Source: Cellulomonas cellasea (GTDB lineage: Bacteria > Actinomycetota > Actinomycetes > Actinomycetales > Cellulomonadaceae). From it: a stretch of DNA of 64,000 nucleotides. Each line of letters opens with the position of its first letter. The stretch's first letter is position 1. A model generated the notes under the pieces. The model had not been told where the DNA came from. It was given only the letters and a program-made list of their open reading frames with translations, and did no database searches. A program made the translations under genes and the position numbers. This document shows, in pieces, positions 8,507 to 16,523 of this stretch. The DNA lies in NCBI RefSeq assembly GCF_006538745.1, contig NZ_BJLR01000036.1, positions 56,205 through 120,204 of the forward strand, written 5' to 3'.

Positions 8507-8945
8507 ATGTCCTCCTTCGAAGCATCCACACCGCGGCTGCGGCGCAGGGAGCCGTTCCCGGGGCAGCCCGGGAACACGTCGGCCGGGCCCTGCCCGAGGC
8601 AGGACCGCACGCGCACGTCGGGTGCGCTGTGCCGGGCCGCCTGGTGCGACCGGCGGCCGTCTTCCGTCCGTCGTCACGACGCTCGGGACCGCGTGCGACG
8701 ACCGCCCGGTCTCGAGGAGTCGGGGCGGCGTCATCCGTCCGGGCGAGCCGACCGGCGTCGACCGATGGCTGCCCACGTACCCCGACAGCGTATCCGCATC
8801 GCGAGACGGGTCGCTGCCGGACGCGGACGCTGGGACGCGATCGTTACACCAGGGACGCCGGACGGCCGGCCGGGTCGATCACCGCCGAGGGCGACCGGCA
8901 TGAGGTGTCGCCGACCTCAGCGACGGCGACCGGCCTTCGTCGTCG
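8507..8945. other. Gene-free gap of about 440 bp
   Basis: The open frames here have Arg/Pro-rich translations with no domain, no ribosome site and no conserved partner. I see no hairpin terminator or RNA gene. It presumably carries the helicase promoter. Confidence 0.5.
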
Positions 8946-9371
8946 TCATCGCCGCCCCTCGCACCGGGCCTTCAGGCCGTTGGCCTCGTTGGCGAGATAG
9001 CGGTCGGTGAGCCTCCGGTAGAAGCGCCCCATGACCGAGCCGAGCCACCCCGACTGCGACACCGACAGCCGCACCCGCGTCCCTCCGCCTGGCACCGGCT
9101 CGGCGTCGTGGCGGGCGGTCGCGACCACACCCGGTCCCGTCGCGACCCACGTGAACGAACGACCCGGCTCCAGCTCGGTGACGACGTACTCGGTCTCGGG
9201 GAGGCGCGGCTGGGCGATCGTGGCACGGCTCCCCGGGCGCAGCGGGCCCTCGTCGAGCCGGCGCACCGACGTCACCGTGGGCGTCCACTCCGACCAGGAC
9301 TCGACGTCGGTCAGCACACGCCAGACCCGCTCGGGCGGGGACGAGATGTCCACCGTGATGCTCTGCTCCAT
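8946..9371 (-). CDS. SRPBCC (START-like) family protein
   Basis: The 141-residue product begins MEQSITVDISSPPERVWRVL and reads through WTPTVTSVRRLDEGPLRPGS, a typical polyketide_cyc2/SRPBCC N-terminus. ELEPGRSFTWVATGPG in the middle and SVMGRFYRRLTDRYLANEAN near the end are also typical. The family forms a helix-grip fold with a hydrophobic pocket for small lipophilic ligands; no reaction can be assigned. The start at 9371 fits the beginning of the fold, and the longer upstream frame is not conserved-looking. It is isolated, with gaps on both sides. Confidence 0.8.
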   Translation of the reverse strand: MEQSITVDISSPPERVWRVLTDVESWSEWTPTVTSVRRLDEGPLRPGSRATIAQPRLPETEYVVTELEPGRSFTWVATGPGVVATARHDAEPVPGGGTRVRLSVSQSGWLGSVMGRFYRRLTDRYLANEANGLKARCEGRR

Positions 9372-9703
9372 CTGCCCATCGTGACGCGCAGGTCCCGGCC
9401 GATCCACCGTGGCGGGCGCGCCATCGACGACGTCGTCGAGGCGACCGTCCACGATCTGCGGCACACAGCGGACCCGCTCCCGCGGCCGGTGCGGACGCGG
9501 GGGCGGCGCAGGTGAATCCCCGGGCACTGGACGGCAATGGCGACGCTGGCCCGACCAGGCACGTGTCGAGCGAGGCGCCGCCCCGTCACTCCGCGCCGTC
9601 CGCGTCCTGGGAGAGGCCGCTGAGCATCCGCTGACCATGAGTCCGCAGAGAGTGGACGGTGCAGCCAGCGCGACCCAGTCGCCCGACCTTCACGTGCACT
9701 GCG
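9372..9703. other. Gap of about 330 bp without a supported gene
   Basis: Only frames of poor coding character are present. One plus-strand frame (9409-9765) ends by reading antisense through the tRNA, a known source of spurious calls. No terminator-like hairpin was found. Confidence 0.45.
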
Positions 9704-9776
9704 TGCGCCTGGGCAGATTCGAACTGCCGACACCCGCTTTAGGAGAGCGGTGCTCTATCCCCTGAGCTACAGGCGC
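9704..9776 (-). tRNA. tRNA-Arg (anticodon CCU)
   Basis: The minus strand folds into a standard 73-nt cloverleaf. The 7-bp acceptor stem is GCGCCTG/CAGGCGC, the D-arm GCTC...GAGC, the anticodon stem CCGCT/AGCGG with loop CTCCTAA (anticodon CCT), and the T-arm GGCAG-TTCGAAT-CTGCC, with discriminator A. The 3' CCA is not encoded. It reads the rare AGG arginine codon. Confidence 0.96.
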
Positions 9777-9919
9777 GGGGGTCTCCGTCGCTCGGACAGC
9801 CGCGGCGGGACGCCGACGAGCCTACCGGTTGGGCCCGGTGCGCCGAGAGCCGAAGCGTCACCGGGCGTGCGTCAGAGACCCGGCGGTCCTCTCGGACCAC
9901 CGTGCGACGAGCCCGGGCA

Positions 9920-9956
9920 CACGACGAGCCGCGGAGGTGATCCGCGGCTCGTCGTG
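9920..9956 (-). terminator. Hairpin terminator after the small membrane protein gene
   Basis: A perfect 16-bp inverted repeat (arms 9920-9935 and 9941-9956, loop GGTGA) lies 46 bases past the stop of the minus-strand gene at 10002. It also separates that gene from the tRNA. Confidence 0.8.
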
Positions 9957-10001
9957 GGGAGTTCTGCGGTCCGGGCCCGGGACGGGGCGCGGACCGGGAG
10001 G

Positions 10002-10559
10002 TCAGTGCGACCCGGGAGCGTCCGGGGCGGTCGGCTCGCCGACGGGAGCCGGGGCGGGCGCCAGCTCCTCCGGCTGCGTGAACGCGCCGCGGAGCGTCGT
10101 GAACGAGCCGAGCGCGCCGAAGCCCGCGGCCCACGCGATGTCCGTGCCGTACTCGGGCAGCACCTCGGGGAGGATCGACGAGAACCACGACCAGAAGGTG
10201 GGGTCGGTGAGGGCGCCCCACGCGCTGGTGCCGGTCTCCTCGCCCACCGCCGTCGCGGCGTCCCACGCGATGCCGCCGACGAACGCCAGGACGAGGGTCA
10301 CGACCGTGATGGCGAGGACGACGAGCGCGCCGGTGCGGGTCAGCCGGCCCGCGCCGAGCACGTACAGCCGCACCGCGAGGAACGCGACGAGCGCCGCGAC
10401 GATCGAGGCGATGAACCCCATGCCCCACAGCAGGACCCACGCGGCGATGCCGACGGGGATCGTCGCCAGCGCGAGGAGCGCTCCGCGACCCACGTTCGCG
10501 GGCTGTGCGACGGGCGGCGGCGCGACGGGCGGGGCGGACGGGGGGAACTCGCTGGACAT
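10002..10559 (-). CDS. Small multi-pass membrane protein, function unknown
   Basis: The 185-residue product (MSSEFPPSAPPVAPPPVAQP...) has a Pro-rich cytoplasmic start followed by about four hydrophobic helices: LLALATIPVGIAAWVLLWGM, GFIASIVAALVAFLAVRLYV, LVVLAITVVTLVLAFVGGIA and one near IAWAAGFGALGSF. It ends in a charged and Pro-rich tail. ATG 10559 has a clear AGGAGG-type ribosome site. I recognise no family. It resembles the many actinobacterial membrane proteins with proline-rich N-termini. It is monocistronic, with its own terminator. Confidence 0.75.
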   Translation of the reverse strand: MSSEFPPSAPPVAPPPVAQPANVGRGALLALATIPVGIAAWVLLWGMGFIASIVAALVAFLAVRLYVLGAGRLTRTGALVVLAITVVTLVLAFVGGIAWDAATAVGEETGTSAWGALTDPTFWSWFSSILPEVLPEYGTDIAWAAGFGALGSFTTLRGAFTQPEELAPAPAPVGEPTAPDAPGSH

Positions 10560-10786
10560 GCAGGCCTCCTGGGCTGAGCCCGGGGACCGCCGGGTCGGAT
10601 GCGCACACCGTAGTGGTGGCTTGTACACCCGCGCGGCTGTTTTCGCCTGTTCAGGCTCGGACATCGTGCGCATTGCGCGCAAGCCGCCTGTGGGGTCCGG
10701 ACCTCGGTCTCACATCCCGCCCGACGTGGTGCGCCGTCCCACGGCCGACATGGTGGCGGGTACCCGGTTCCCGGAGGGCCGCGTCG

Positions 10787-11455
10787 TCAGCTCGCGATGC
10801 AGAGGAACCCGCTCCCGATCGCACCCACCACGGCCCCTGCGCCCTCGTCGGACGCGATCACGGTGTACCCCCCGTCGTCCCGGGTGTACCACCACCGCTG
10901 GCCGTCCGCGGACGGCTCGCCGTTGACCGCCGAGGGGTAGAGCTCGGCGACGCGGTCCTCCGGGTCGCCGATCCGCAGACCCTCCGCGGTGGCGGACGCC
11001 GGGTCGCCGCCCTCCTCGTCGAGGAGCGACCATCCGCCGACGTAGGGGGCGGTCTCGCCACCCTCGGGATCGCTCGTGAGCACGAACACCCGCAGGCCGG
11101 GCCACCCGAGCAGACGGCCGGGCTGCCCCGCGGTGTCGCACGCGTACTCGGCGTCGAGCGTCTCCGGGCCGGCTCCCAGGCGCTCGGTCAGGTGCGCGAC
11201 GACGTCGGCCTCGGGCGCGTTGGGCGGGAAGTCGTCGATGCGTCCTTCCGGGTGGAAGGTGAGGGCGTCCGCCGTGGGGGCCGGCGCGGCGGGCTCGCTC
11301 GCGGTGGCGGCCGGGGTGGACGGGGCCGACGACGCGGTCGGGGCGGTCGTCGGCGCAGGCGCCGGGTCGGGTCCGGTGCAGGCGACGAGCGACCCGACGG
11401 CGAGCAGGGTCAGCAGCGCGGCGCGTGCGGGGCGTCCGGGCGAGCGGCGGGTCAT
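10787..11455 (-). CDS. Secreted lipoprotein, function unknown
   Basis: The 222-residue protein starts MTRRSPGRPARAALLTLLAV and has the lipobox LVAC (GSLVACTG). A Thr/Ala/Pro-rich linker of about 40 residues follows, then a soluble domain (LTFHPEGRIDDFPPNAPEAD ... GFLCIAS). The mature domain has two cysteines (YACDTAG and FLCIAS) that could form a disulphide. Diacylglyceryl attachment at the lipobox Cys should hold it to the outer face of the membrane. The longer frame to 11533 places the signal peptide too far inside. No homologous family is recognised. Confidence 0.78.
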   Translation of the reverse strand: MTRRSPGRPARAALLTLLAVGSLVACTGPDPAPAPTTAPTASSAPSTPAATASEPAAPAPTADALTFHPEGRIDDFPPNAPEADVVAHLTERLGAGPETLDAEYACDTAGQPGRLLGWPGLRVFVLTSDPEGGETAPYVGGWSLLDEEGGDPASATAEGLRIGDPEDRVAELYPSAVNGEPSADGQRWWYTRDDGGYTVIASDEGAGAVVGAIGSGFLCIAS

Positions 11456-11666
11456 CGTCGGCTCCGTGAGGTCGTGAGGTCGTCGGGCCCGTGCAGGTGT
11501 GGCAGGGGCGGCGGGCACCGTGAGGCCGCGCACACCGTAGCGAAGCGGTGCCGGCGGGATGACTCCGGGTTCGGCGCCGACGGCGCGTGCTGCGTCGGAC
11601 GGACGACCGCGCTGCGGCGTCGAGCCGGTCTCCCTCTCGCCTGGCCACTCGGCCCCGCGCCCCGCC

Positions 11667-13529
11667 TCAGCGCCCCACGACCTCCCCCGCGAGCAGCGCC
11701 CCGAACGCCTCCCCCGTCATCGGCCGCCCGAACAGGAACCCCTGCGCGTACTCGTAGTCGAGCTCCGAGAACCGCTCGCGCGCCGCGTTGGACTCGACGC
11801 CCTCGGCGATGACGCGGAGCCCGAGCGCCGTCCCGAGGTCACGGCACGCGCGCAGCACCGGGGCGTCGTCGCGCAGCGTGATGTCGATCTTGAGCGCCGC
11901 GAGCGGCAGGAGGCGCAGCGCGGCGAGTGACGAGTACCCGGTGCCGAAGTCGTCGAGGGAGAACCGCACGCCGTGCGCGGACAGGCGGCCGATGTTGCCG
12001 ACCGTCACGGCGCTCTGCGCGAGCGCCGTGTGCTCGGTGATCTCGAGGTTGAGGAAGGTGAGCGCGACGTGGTGCCGGTCGGCGCTCGCGCTGACGCGCT
12101 CGGCGTAGTCGCTGCCCTGCAGCTCGTGCGCCGAGACGTTGACCGCGACGGTGATGTCGGGGCGGACCTCACGCCACGCGTGCAGCGCCTTCAGCGCGTC
12201 GTCGAGCACGCGCTCGCCGAGCCGGACGATGAGCCCGGTCCCCTCAGCGACCCGGATGAACTCCTCGGGGCTCACCTCGCCGAGGTCGGGGCTGGTCCAC
12301 CGGGCGAGCGCCTCCGCGCCGACGATCACGCCGCTGCGCAGGTCGACGATGGGCTGGTAGACGGTGCGGAGCTCGTCGGGCCCCGCGGTGCCGGGCGCGC
12401 CGTCGAGCGCGCGGCGCAGGCCGTTCTCCATGCTGAGCTGGCGGGTCACGGACCTGCGGAGCGCCTCGTCGTACACCTCGACGAGCCCGCGGCCGCGGCG
12501 CTTGGCCTGGTACATCGCCGCGTCGGCGTCGCGCAGCGCGGCGTCGGGCCCCCCGTCGGCCTCGTGCAGGAGCGTCATGCCGATGCTCGCCGAGACGTAG
12601 AGCTCGTGGCCGTCCACATCGACGGGCTCCCGGAGCGAGCGCAGCACGTGCCGGGCGATCGCGACACCGTCCTCGGGCGCGGTGAGGTCCTCGCAGATGA
12701 CGACGAACTCGTCGCCGCCGAGCCGGGCGACGGTGTCCTGCGCGCGGAACGCCCCCACGAGCCGCCGGCCGACGGCGCGCAGGAGCTCGTCGCCGACGTA
12801 GTGGCCGAGGCTGTCGTTGACGAGCTTGAACTCGTCGAGGTCGATGACCATGACGCACACGTGCGTGCCGTTGCGCTGGGCACGGCCGATCGCGTGCGGG
12901 AGCCGCTCGGCGTACAGCGCGCGGTTGCCCAGACCCGTCAGGGGGTCGTGCACGGCGGCGTGCTCGGCCTGGGCGGCGAGCTCGAGGGACGTCCGACGCA
13001 TCGCCACGAACGCGTTCAGCAGGACGCGGGTGCACAGCGCGAGGACCCCGACGGTCAGGACGAAGACGGCCGCCGGACCCACGATCAGGTGCGCCTCCGT
13101 GACGCCGTTCATCGCCGCGCCGCGCAGGATCATCCCCACCCCGAGCACCGCCTGGAGCAGGGTCACGGGGAGCGCGACGCGCAGCCGGAACAGCGACCAG
13201 ACGAACGGGATGTCCCAGAACAGCAGCACGGACAGCGCGCTGGGCGGCACGGGCGACGTCGCCGCCATGAGCGCGACGAGCGCGATGTTGAGCCCGATGA
13301 GAACCGCGACCGCCCACGGACCCCGCGAGCTGTCGCGGGTCCGGTACAGCCACAGCCCGAGCACGAGGTAGACCAGGCCGACGGCGAGCCACGCCACCGG
13401 GCGGCGCTCGGGCGGGTTCATCGCCCCGACCCCCAGGTGCAGGGCGCCGGCGGCCACGAAGATCACCGACAGCAGCCTGTTCGTCAGCGGGCGGCTGGTC
13501 AGGGAGACGTCCGTGCGTGCCCAGCTCAC
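11667..13529 (-). CDS. Membrane GGDEF-EAL bifunctional c-di-GMP enzyme
   Basis: The 620-residue protein has an N-terminal region of about six or seven membrane helices (residues 20-170), then GGDEF and EAL domains. The cyclase site is intact (ARLGGDEFVVI, about residue 272), with the inhibitory RxxD site (RAQD) exactly five residues before it, so product inhibition is expected. The phosphodiesterase site is also complete: GAEALARW, NVSAHELQ, LEITEH, DDFGTGYSS, LKID, IAEGVES and AQGFLF. It can therefore in principle both make and break c-di-GMP. The direction is likely set by the membrane sensor. In this organism c-di-GMP may tune motility (chemotaxis genes at 60-64 kb) and exopolysaccharide, but no direct link is visible here. 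Confidence 0.93.
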   Translation of the reverse strand: MSWARTDVSLTSRPLTNRLLSVIFVAAGALHLGVGAMNPPERRPVAWLAVGLVYLVLGLWLYRTRDSSRGPWAVAVLIGLNIALVALMAATSPVPPSALSVLLFWDIPFVWSLFRLRVALPVTLLQAVLGVGMILRGAAMNGVTEAHLIVGPAAVFVLTVGVLALCTRVLLNAFVAMRRTSLELAAQAEHAAVHDPLTGLGNRALYAERLPHAIGRAQRNGTHVCVMVIDLDEFKLVNDSLGHYVGDELLRAVGRRLVGAFRAQDTVARLGGDEFVVICEDLTAPEDGVAIARHVLRSLREPVDVDGHELYVSASIGMTLLHEADGGPDAALRDADAAMYQAKRRGRGLVEVYDEALRRSVTRQLSMENGLRRALDGAPGTAGPDELRTVYQPIVDLRSGVIVGAEALARWTSPDLGEVSPEEFIRVAEGTGLIVRLGERVLDDALKALHAWREVRPDITVAVNVSAHELQGSDYAERVSASADRHHVALTFLNLEITEHTALAQSAVTVGNIGRLSAHGVRFSLDDFGTGYSSLAALRLLPLAALKIDITLRDDAPVLRACRDLGTALGLRVIAEGVESNAARERFSELDYEYAQGFLFGRPMTGEAFGALLAGEVVGR

Positions 13530-13685
13530 CCCGCCCCCCGACTGTCGTCAGACCTGCATCGTGGCACCCGCGGCGGGCGGCGGCCACCGTCGGGCCGCCG
13601 CCACGCCGCTGCCGGGCAGCCGCCGGCCGACGCCGGGTGCGGGAGCGGCTCGGCTCCCGCCGGGCGTGCGTGGGAGGATCCGGGT

Positions 13686-14153
13686 ATGACGTCGGAGATC
13701 GTGCCCGGAGCCAGCCTGCCCGCGACGCCGGAGGCTCCGCCGCCGGTCGAGCTCTGGGTCGAGCGCACGGGACGCCGCACGTACACCGGCCGCAGCTCGC
13801 GCGGCGCCGAGGTGCTGATCGGCCCGGCCGAGGCCGGCGCGGTGTTCACGCCCGGGGAGCTGCTCAAGATCGCCCTCGCGGGATGCTCGGGCATGAGCGC
13901 CGACACCGCGCTCGCGCACCGGCTCGGGGACGACGTCCAGGTCACGGTGCGCGTCTCGGGCCTGAGCGACCCCGAGGAGGACCGCTACCCGGCGCTGACC
14001 GAGGAGCTCGTCGTCGACCTGAGCCCGCTCGACCCCGCGCAGCGCGAGCGGCTCATCGCCGTCGTGCACCGGGCGATCGACCTGCACTGCACGGTGGGCC
14101 GCACGATCGAGGCCGGCGCGACCGTCGAGCTCACGGTCACCGGCGAGCGCTGA
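13686..14153 (+). CDS. OsmC/Ohr-family peroxidase-like protein
   Basis: The 155-residue protein (MTSEIVPGASLPATPEAPPP...) has the OsmC fold: GRSSRGAEVLIG, then FTPGELLKIALAGCSGMSAD carrying the first redox cysteine, and DLHCTVGRTIEAGATVEL with the second. Family members reduce organic hydroperoxides using the Cys pair. ATG 13686 has GGGAGG about nine bases upstream. An enormous upstream plus-strand frame is the shadow of the GGDEF-EAL gene. The OsmC rather than Ohr subtype is suggested by the GCS/HCTVGR spacing but is not certain. Confidence 0.85.
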   Translation: MTSEIVPGASLPATPEAPPPVELWVERTGRRTYTGRSSRGAEVLIGPAEAGAVFTPGELLKIALAGCSGMSADTALAHRLGDDVQVTVRVSGLSDPEEDRYPALTEELVVDLSPLDPAQRERLIAVVHRAIDLHCTVGRTIEAGATVELTVTGER

Positions 14154-14283
14154 GGCCCACCGGGCGACGCCGCGCGCAGGACGTCGCCGACGAGCGGTCC
14201 GGCCCCGCGACCACGATCCTGTACCGAGGAACCCGCCCGGCGACCCCCTGCCGGTGCGGACGACGCGAGGAGAGGTGAAGCGG

Positions 14284-15123
14284 ATGGGACTGCGCCGCCG
14301 ATCGAAGGACGTCACGACGACCGACTGGGCCGCCCAGAACGGGTACGCCACGCCGCCCGGCATCACGGTCGACACCACGAAGCCCGACCGGCCGAGGACC
14401 GTGGGGCGCAAGAGCCTCGCGGACGGCCTGCTCGACCGGGCCGTGACGGTCCCGTCCGAGCGCATCCACGCGCACGTCGACTCGCTGCGCCGGCGCAACC
14501 CCGAGGCGTCGCCGGCCCAGATCATCGCGATGCTCGAGAAGGAGTACCTGCTCGTCATCCAGGGCGCGGGCGGAGCGGTGGGCGCCGCGGCGGCCGCCCC
14601 CGGCGTCGGCACCGGGATCGCGTTCACGCTCACCGCGAGCGACGTCGCGACGTTCTTCGGGGCGTCGGCCGCGTTCGCGCTGGGCGTCGCGAGCGTGCAC
14701 GGCATCGACGTGCAGGACACCGAGCGCCGCCGTGCGCTGCTGCTCGCGACGATCCTCGGCGAGCAGGGTGGCGAGGTCGTCGGCGACGCGGCCGGGGTCA
14801 GCGGCGTGCACTTCGCGCGGACGCTGCTCACGCGCATGCCGTCGGGCACGGTCAAGAAGGTCAACTCGACGCTGACCAAGCGCCTCATCCGGCGCCAGGC
14901 CGCCAAGCAGGGAGGGCTCCTGTTCGGCCGGCTCCTGCCGTTCGGCATCGGGGCGGCCGTCGGCATCGCCGGCGCGCGGGCGCTGGGCAAGCCCGTCGTC
15001 GAGGGTGCACGGCTCGCGTTCGGGGAGCCGCCCGCGCGGTTCCCGCAGGTCGTCGAGGTCGTCGAGACCGGCGGGACACCGCGGGTCATCGAAGCGCAGG
15101 GCCCGGGGCGCCGCGGGCGCTGA
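14284..15123 (+). CDS. EcsC-like membrane-associated protein
   Basis: The 279-residue product begins MGLRRRSKDVTTTDWAAQNG; ATG 14284 has a GGAGAGG site just upstream. The centre (GAGGAVGAAAAAPGVGTGIA ... SVHGIDVQDTERRRALLLAT) and the C-terminal LLPFGIGAAVGIAGARALGK match the pattern of EcsC-like proteins. In those, Gly/Ala-rich amphipathic helices flank a conserved YGxD..D.ER motif; here it is HGIDVQDTER. EcsC relatives affect secretion and membrane processes in Bacillus, but their biochemical role is unknown. It lies 130 bp after the OsmC gene on the same strand, and cotranscription is possible. Confidence 0.6.
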   Translation: MGLRRRSKDVTTTDWAAQNGYATPPGITVDTTKPDRPRTVGRKSLADGLLDRAVTVPSERIHAHVDSLRRRNPEASPAQIIAMLEKEYLLVIQGAGGAVGAAAAAPGVGTGIAFTLTASDVATFFGASAAFALGVASVHGIDVQDTERRRALLLATILGEQGGEVVGDAAGVSGVHFARTLLTRMPSGTVKKVNSTLTKRLIRRQAAKQGGLLFGRLLPFGIGAAVGIAGARALGKPVVEGARLAFGEPPARFPQVVEVVETGGTPRVIEAQGPGRRGR

Positions 15124-15172
15124 CCCGCAGGACCAGGGCGTCGAGCGTCCGCGGCGGGCCGGTGCAGGGGGC

Positions 15173-15325
15173 GTCACCCCGGCACCGGCCCGTCGTCGTG
15201 CGTGCGGGTCCGCTCGACCGGCGGAGGTCACCGTGCAGCCCCTCGGCGCACGGCCGGCCGGCCGCGGTGAGTCACCCCGGCGCACGGCGCACCGGCCCTG
15301 CGTGGGTCACCCCGGCGCCGGCCCG
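15173..15325. repeat. Short dispersed repeat around the 3' end of the tetR gene
   Basis: GTCACCCCGGC occurs at 15173, 15271 and 15306. The first and last copies extend to 20 bases with one mismatch (15173-15192 and 15306-15325). The last copy includes the stop codon of the minus-strand tetR gene. It looks like a small local duplication of the gene end. Confidence 0.5.
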
Positions 15326-15945
15326 TTGCCGTGGGTGGCCAGCTCCGCCCAGCCCCGCTCGACCGACGCCCGGCACCGCTCGGGCTCGTCACCGACGCTC
15401 ACGAGCAGCGCGGTCAGCATGGGGACGCCGTGGTCGAGCGTCTCGCGCGGCAGCGGCCCGGTGGCCACGAGCGACACGAGCCCGTGCCCGAGCGCCCAGC
15501 TCTGGATCGCGAGCGCCAGGGGGTCGGTCTCCGGGCGGAACCGGCCCGCGTCGCGCGCCCGCCGCACGCCCTGCACGAGGTGCTCGAGCGTCGCGTCGGC
15601 CGCCGGGAGGTCCTCGAGGTCGACGCTCGCGTCGAACATGACCCGGTAGAGGTCCGGGTGGTCGAGGGCGTGCGCGAGGTACCCCGCGACGAGGGCCGCG
15701 AGGTCGCGGACGGGGTCGGCGGACGGCGCCGTCGTGGCGAACCGGGCCTCGAGCCTCGTGAACCCCTCCTGCCGGAGCGCCTTCCACAGCCCGTCCATGC
15801 CGCCGAAGTAGGTGTAGACGGCCATCGTCGAGACCCCGGTCCCCGCGACGAGCGAGCGCAGCGTGACGGGCTCCCGGGCGCGGAGCATCCGGGCCGCGCG
15901 CTCGAGCAGGAGCGTGCGGACGGCGGGGTCCTTGGTGCGAGCCAC
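15307..15945 (-). CDS. TetR-family transcriptional repressor
   Basis: The 212-residue protein has a typical TetR N-terminal helix-turn-helix (LLLERAARMLRAREPVTLRS then VSTMAVYTYFGGMDGLWKAL) and a C-terminal ligand domain of the TetR_C type (ALDHPDLYRVMFDASVDLED). It is divergent from a Rid-family gene, with 84 bp between the two starts. A near-perfect palindrome (15957-15978), only 12 bases from its own start, is the obvious operator. It probably controls itself and the divergent gene. The ligand is unknown. Confidence 0.92.
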   Translation of the reverse strand: MARTKDPAVRTLLLERAARMLRAREPVTLRSLVAGTGVSTMAVYTYFGGMDGLWKALRQEGFTRLEARFATTAPSADPVRDLAALVAGYLAHALDHPDLYRVMFDASVDLEDLPAADATLEHLVQGVRRARDAGRFRPETDPLALAIQSWALGHGLVSLVATGPLPRETLDHGVPMLTALLVSVGDEPERCRASVERGWAELATHGNGPAPG

Positions 15946-15956
15946 GCCCCGAGACT

Positions 15957-15978
15957 ACATAGCATTTCAATGCTATGT
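15957..15978. promoter_or_regulatory. TetR operator palindrome between tetR and rid genes
   Basis: ACATAGCAT-TTCA-ATGCTATGT is a perfect 9-bp inverted repeat with a 4-base spacer (22 bp in all), far more AT-rich than its surroundings. It sits 11 bases before the tetR start and 51 bases before the divergent rid start, where it could block both promoters. Confidence 0.8.
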
Positions 15979-16029
15979 TTTGATGGTCGAGCCCGGTCGG
16001 GTCCGACCCGTCCCCTACGAGGAGCGATC

Positions 16030-16437
16030 ATGGCCGTGACCCTGCGGAACCCCGACGGGCTGCCGAAGCCGGACTTCTACCACCAGGTCGCCGTCGCGAC
16101 GGGCTCGCGGCTCGTGTTCGTCGCCGGGCAGCTCGCGAGCGGCCCCGACGGCGCGCTGGTCGGCGTCGGCGAGCTCGCCGCGCAGGTCGAGCAGTGCTAC
16201 CTCAACCTCGGCACGGCCCTCGCCGACGCCGGCGCGACCTTCGCCGACGTCGTCAAGCTCACCGTCTACGTCGCCGACCCCCGGCCCGACCAGATGCCGC
16301 AGTTCTTCGAGGGCATCTCCCGGGCGGCGGAGAGGCTCGGCGTCACCCCGCAGGCGCCGCTCACCGGCATCTTCGTCGCGGGCCTCGCCGACCCCGACGC
16401 GCTCGTCGAGATCGAGGCGACGGCCGTCGTCGACTGA
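16030..16437 (+). CDS. Rid-family (YjgF/YER057c/UK114) protein lacking the RidA arginine
   Basis: The 135-residue product (MAVTLRNPDGLPKPDFYHQV) has the Rid fold motifs LVFVAGQLASGPDG, VVKLTVYVADPR and VEIEATAVVD. In classical RidA enamine/imine deaminases an Arg (Arg105 in E. coli) precedes the final VEIEA strand (ARLPKDVKIEIEA). Here the aligned position reads AGLADPDALVEIEA, with Gly in its place, so classical RidA activity is doubtful and a Rid4-7-type role is more likely. ATG 16030 has a GAGGAG site. It is divergent from tetR, whose palindromic operator lies in its leader. Confidence 0.88.
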   Translation: MAVTLRNPDGLPKPDFYHQVAVATGSRLVFVAGQLASGPDGALVGVGELAAQVEQCYLNLGTALADAGATFADVVKLTVYVADPRPDQMPQFFEGISRAAERLGVTPQAPLTGIFVAGLADPDALVEIEATAVVD

Positions 16438-16463
16438 GGCACGAATGACGACCAGGCACCGCA

Positions 16464-16508
16464 CGACGAGGGCCGCACGCGACGTGCTCCGCGTGCGGCC
16501 CCTCGTCG
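16464..16508. terminator. Bidirectional hairpin between the rid gene and the aldo/keto reductase
   Basis: Arms 16464-16481 and 16490-16508 pair over 18 bp with one bulge (CGACGAGG...CCTCGTCG). They lie in the 86-bp gap between two convergent stop codons. Confidence 0.75.
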
Positions 16509-16523
16509 ATCACGTGGTGCGGT

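Noticed and set aside
8507..9010. Plus-strand frame in the helicase upstream gap
   Set aside because: No ribosome site, no domain, Arg/Pro-rich composition and overlap with the SRPBCC gene.
9409..9765. Plus-strand frame ending in GRFELPTPALGERCSIP
   Set aside because: This C-terminus is a translation of the antisense strand of tRNA-Arg, a common artefact.
15173..15325. Possible CRISPR-like repeats
   Set aside because: Only three short copies with unequal spacing (98 and 35 bp), one inside a gene end; no cas genes.
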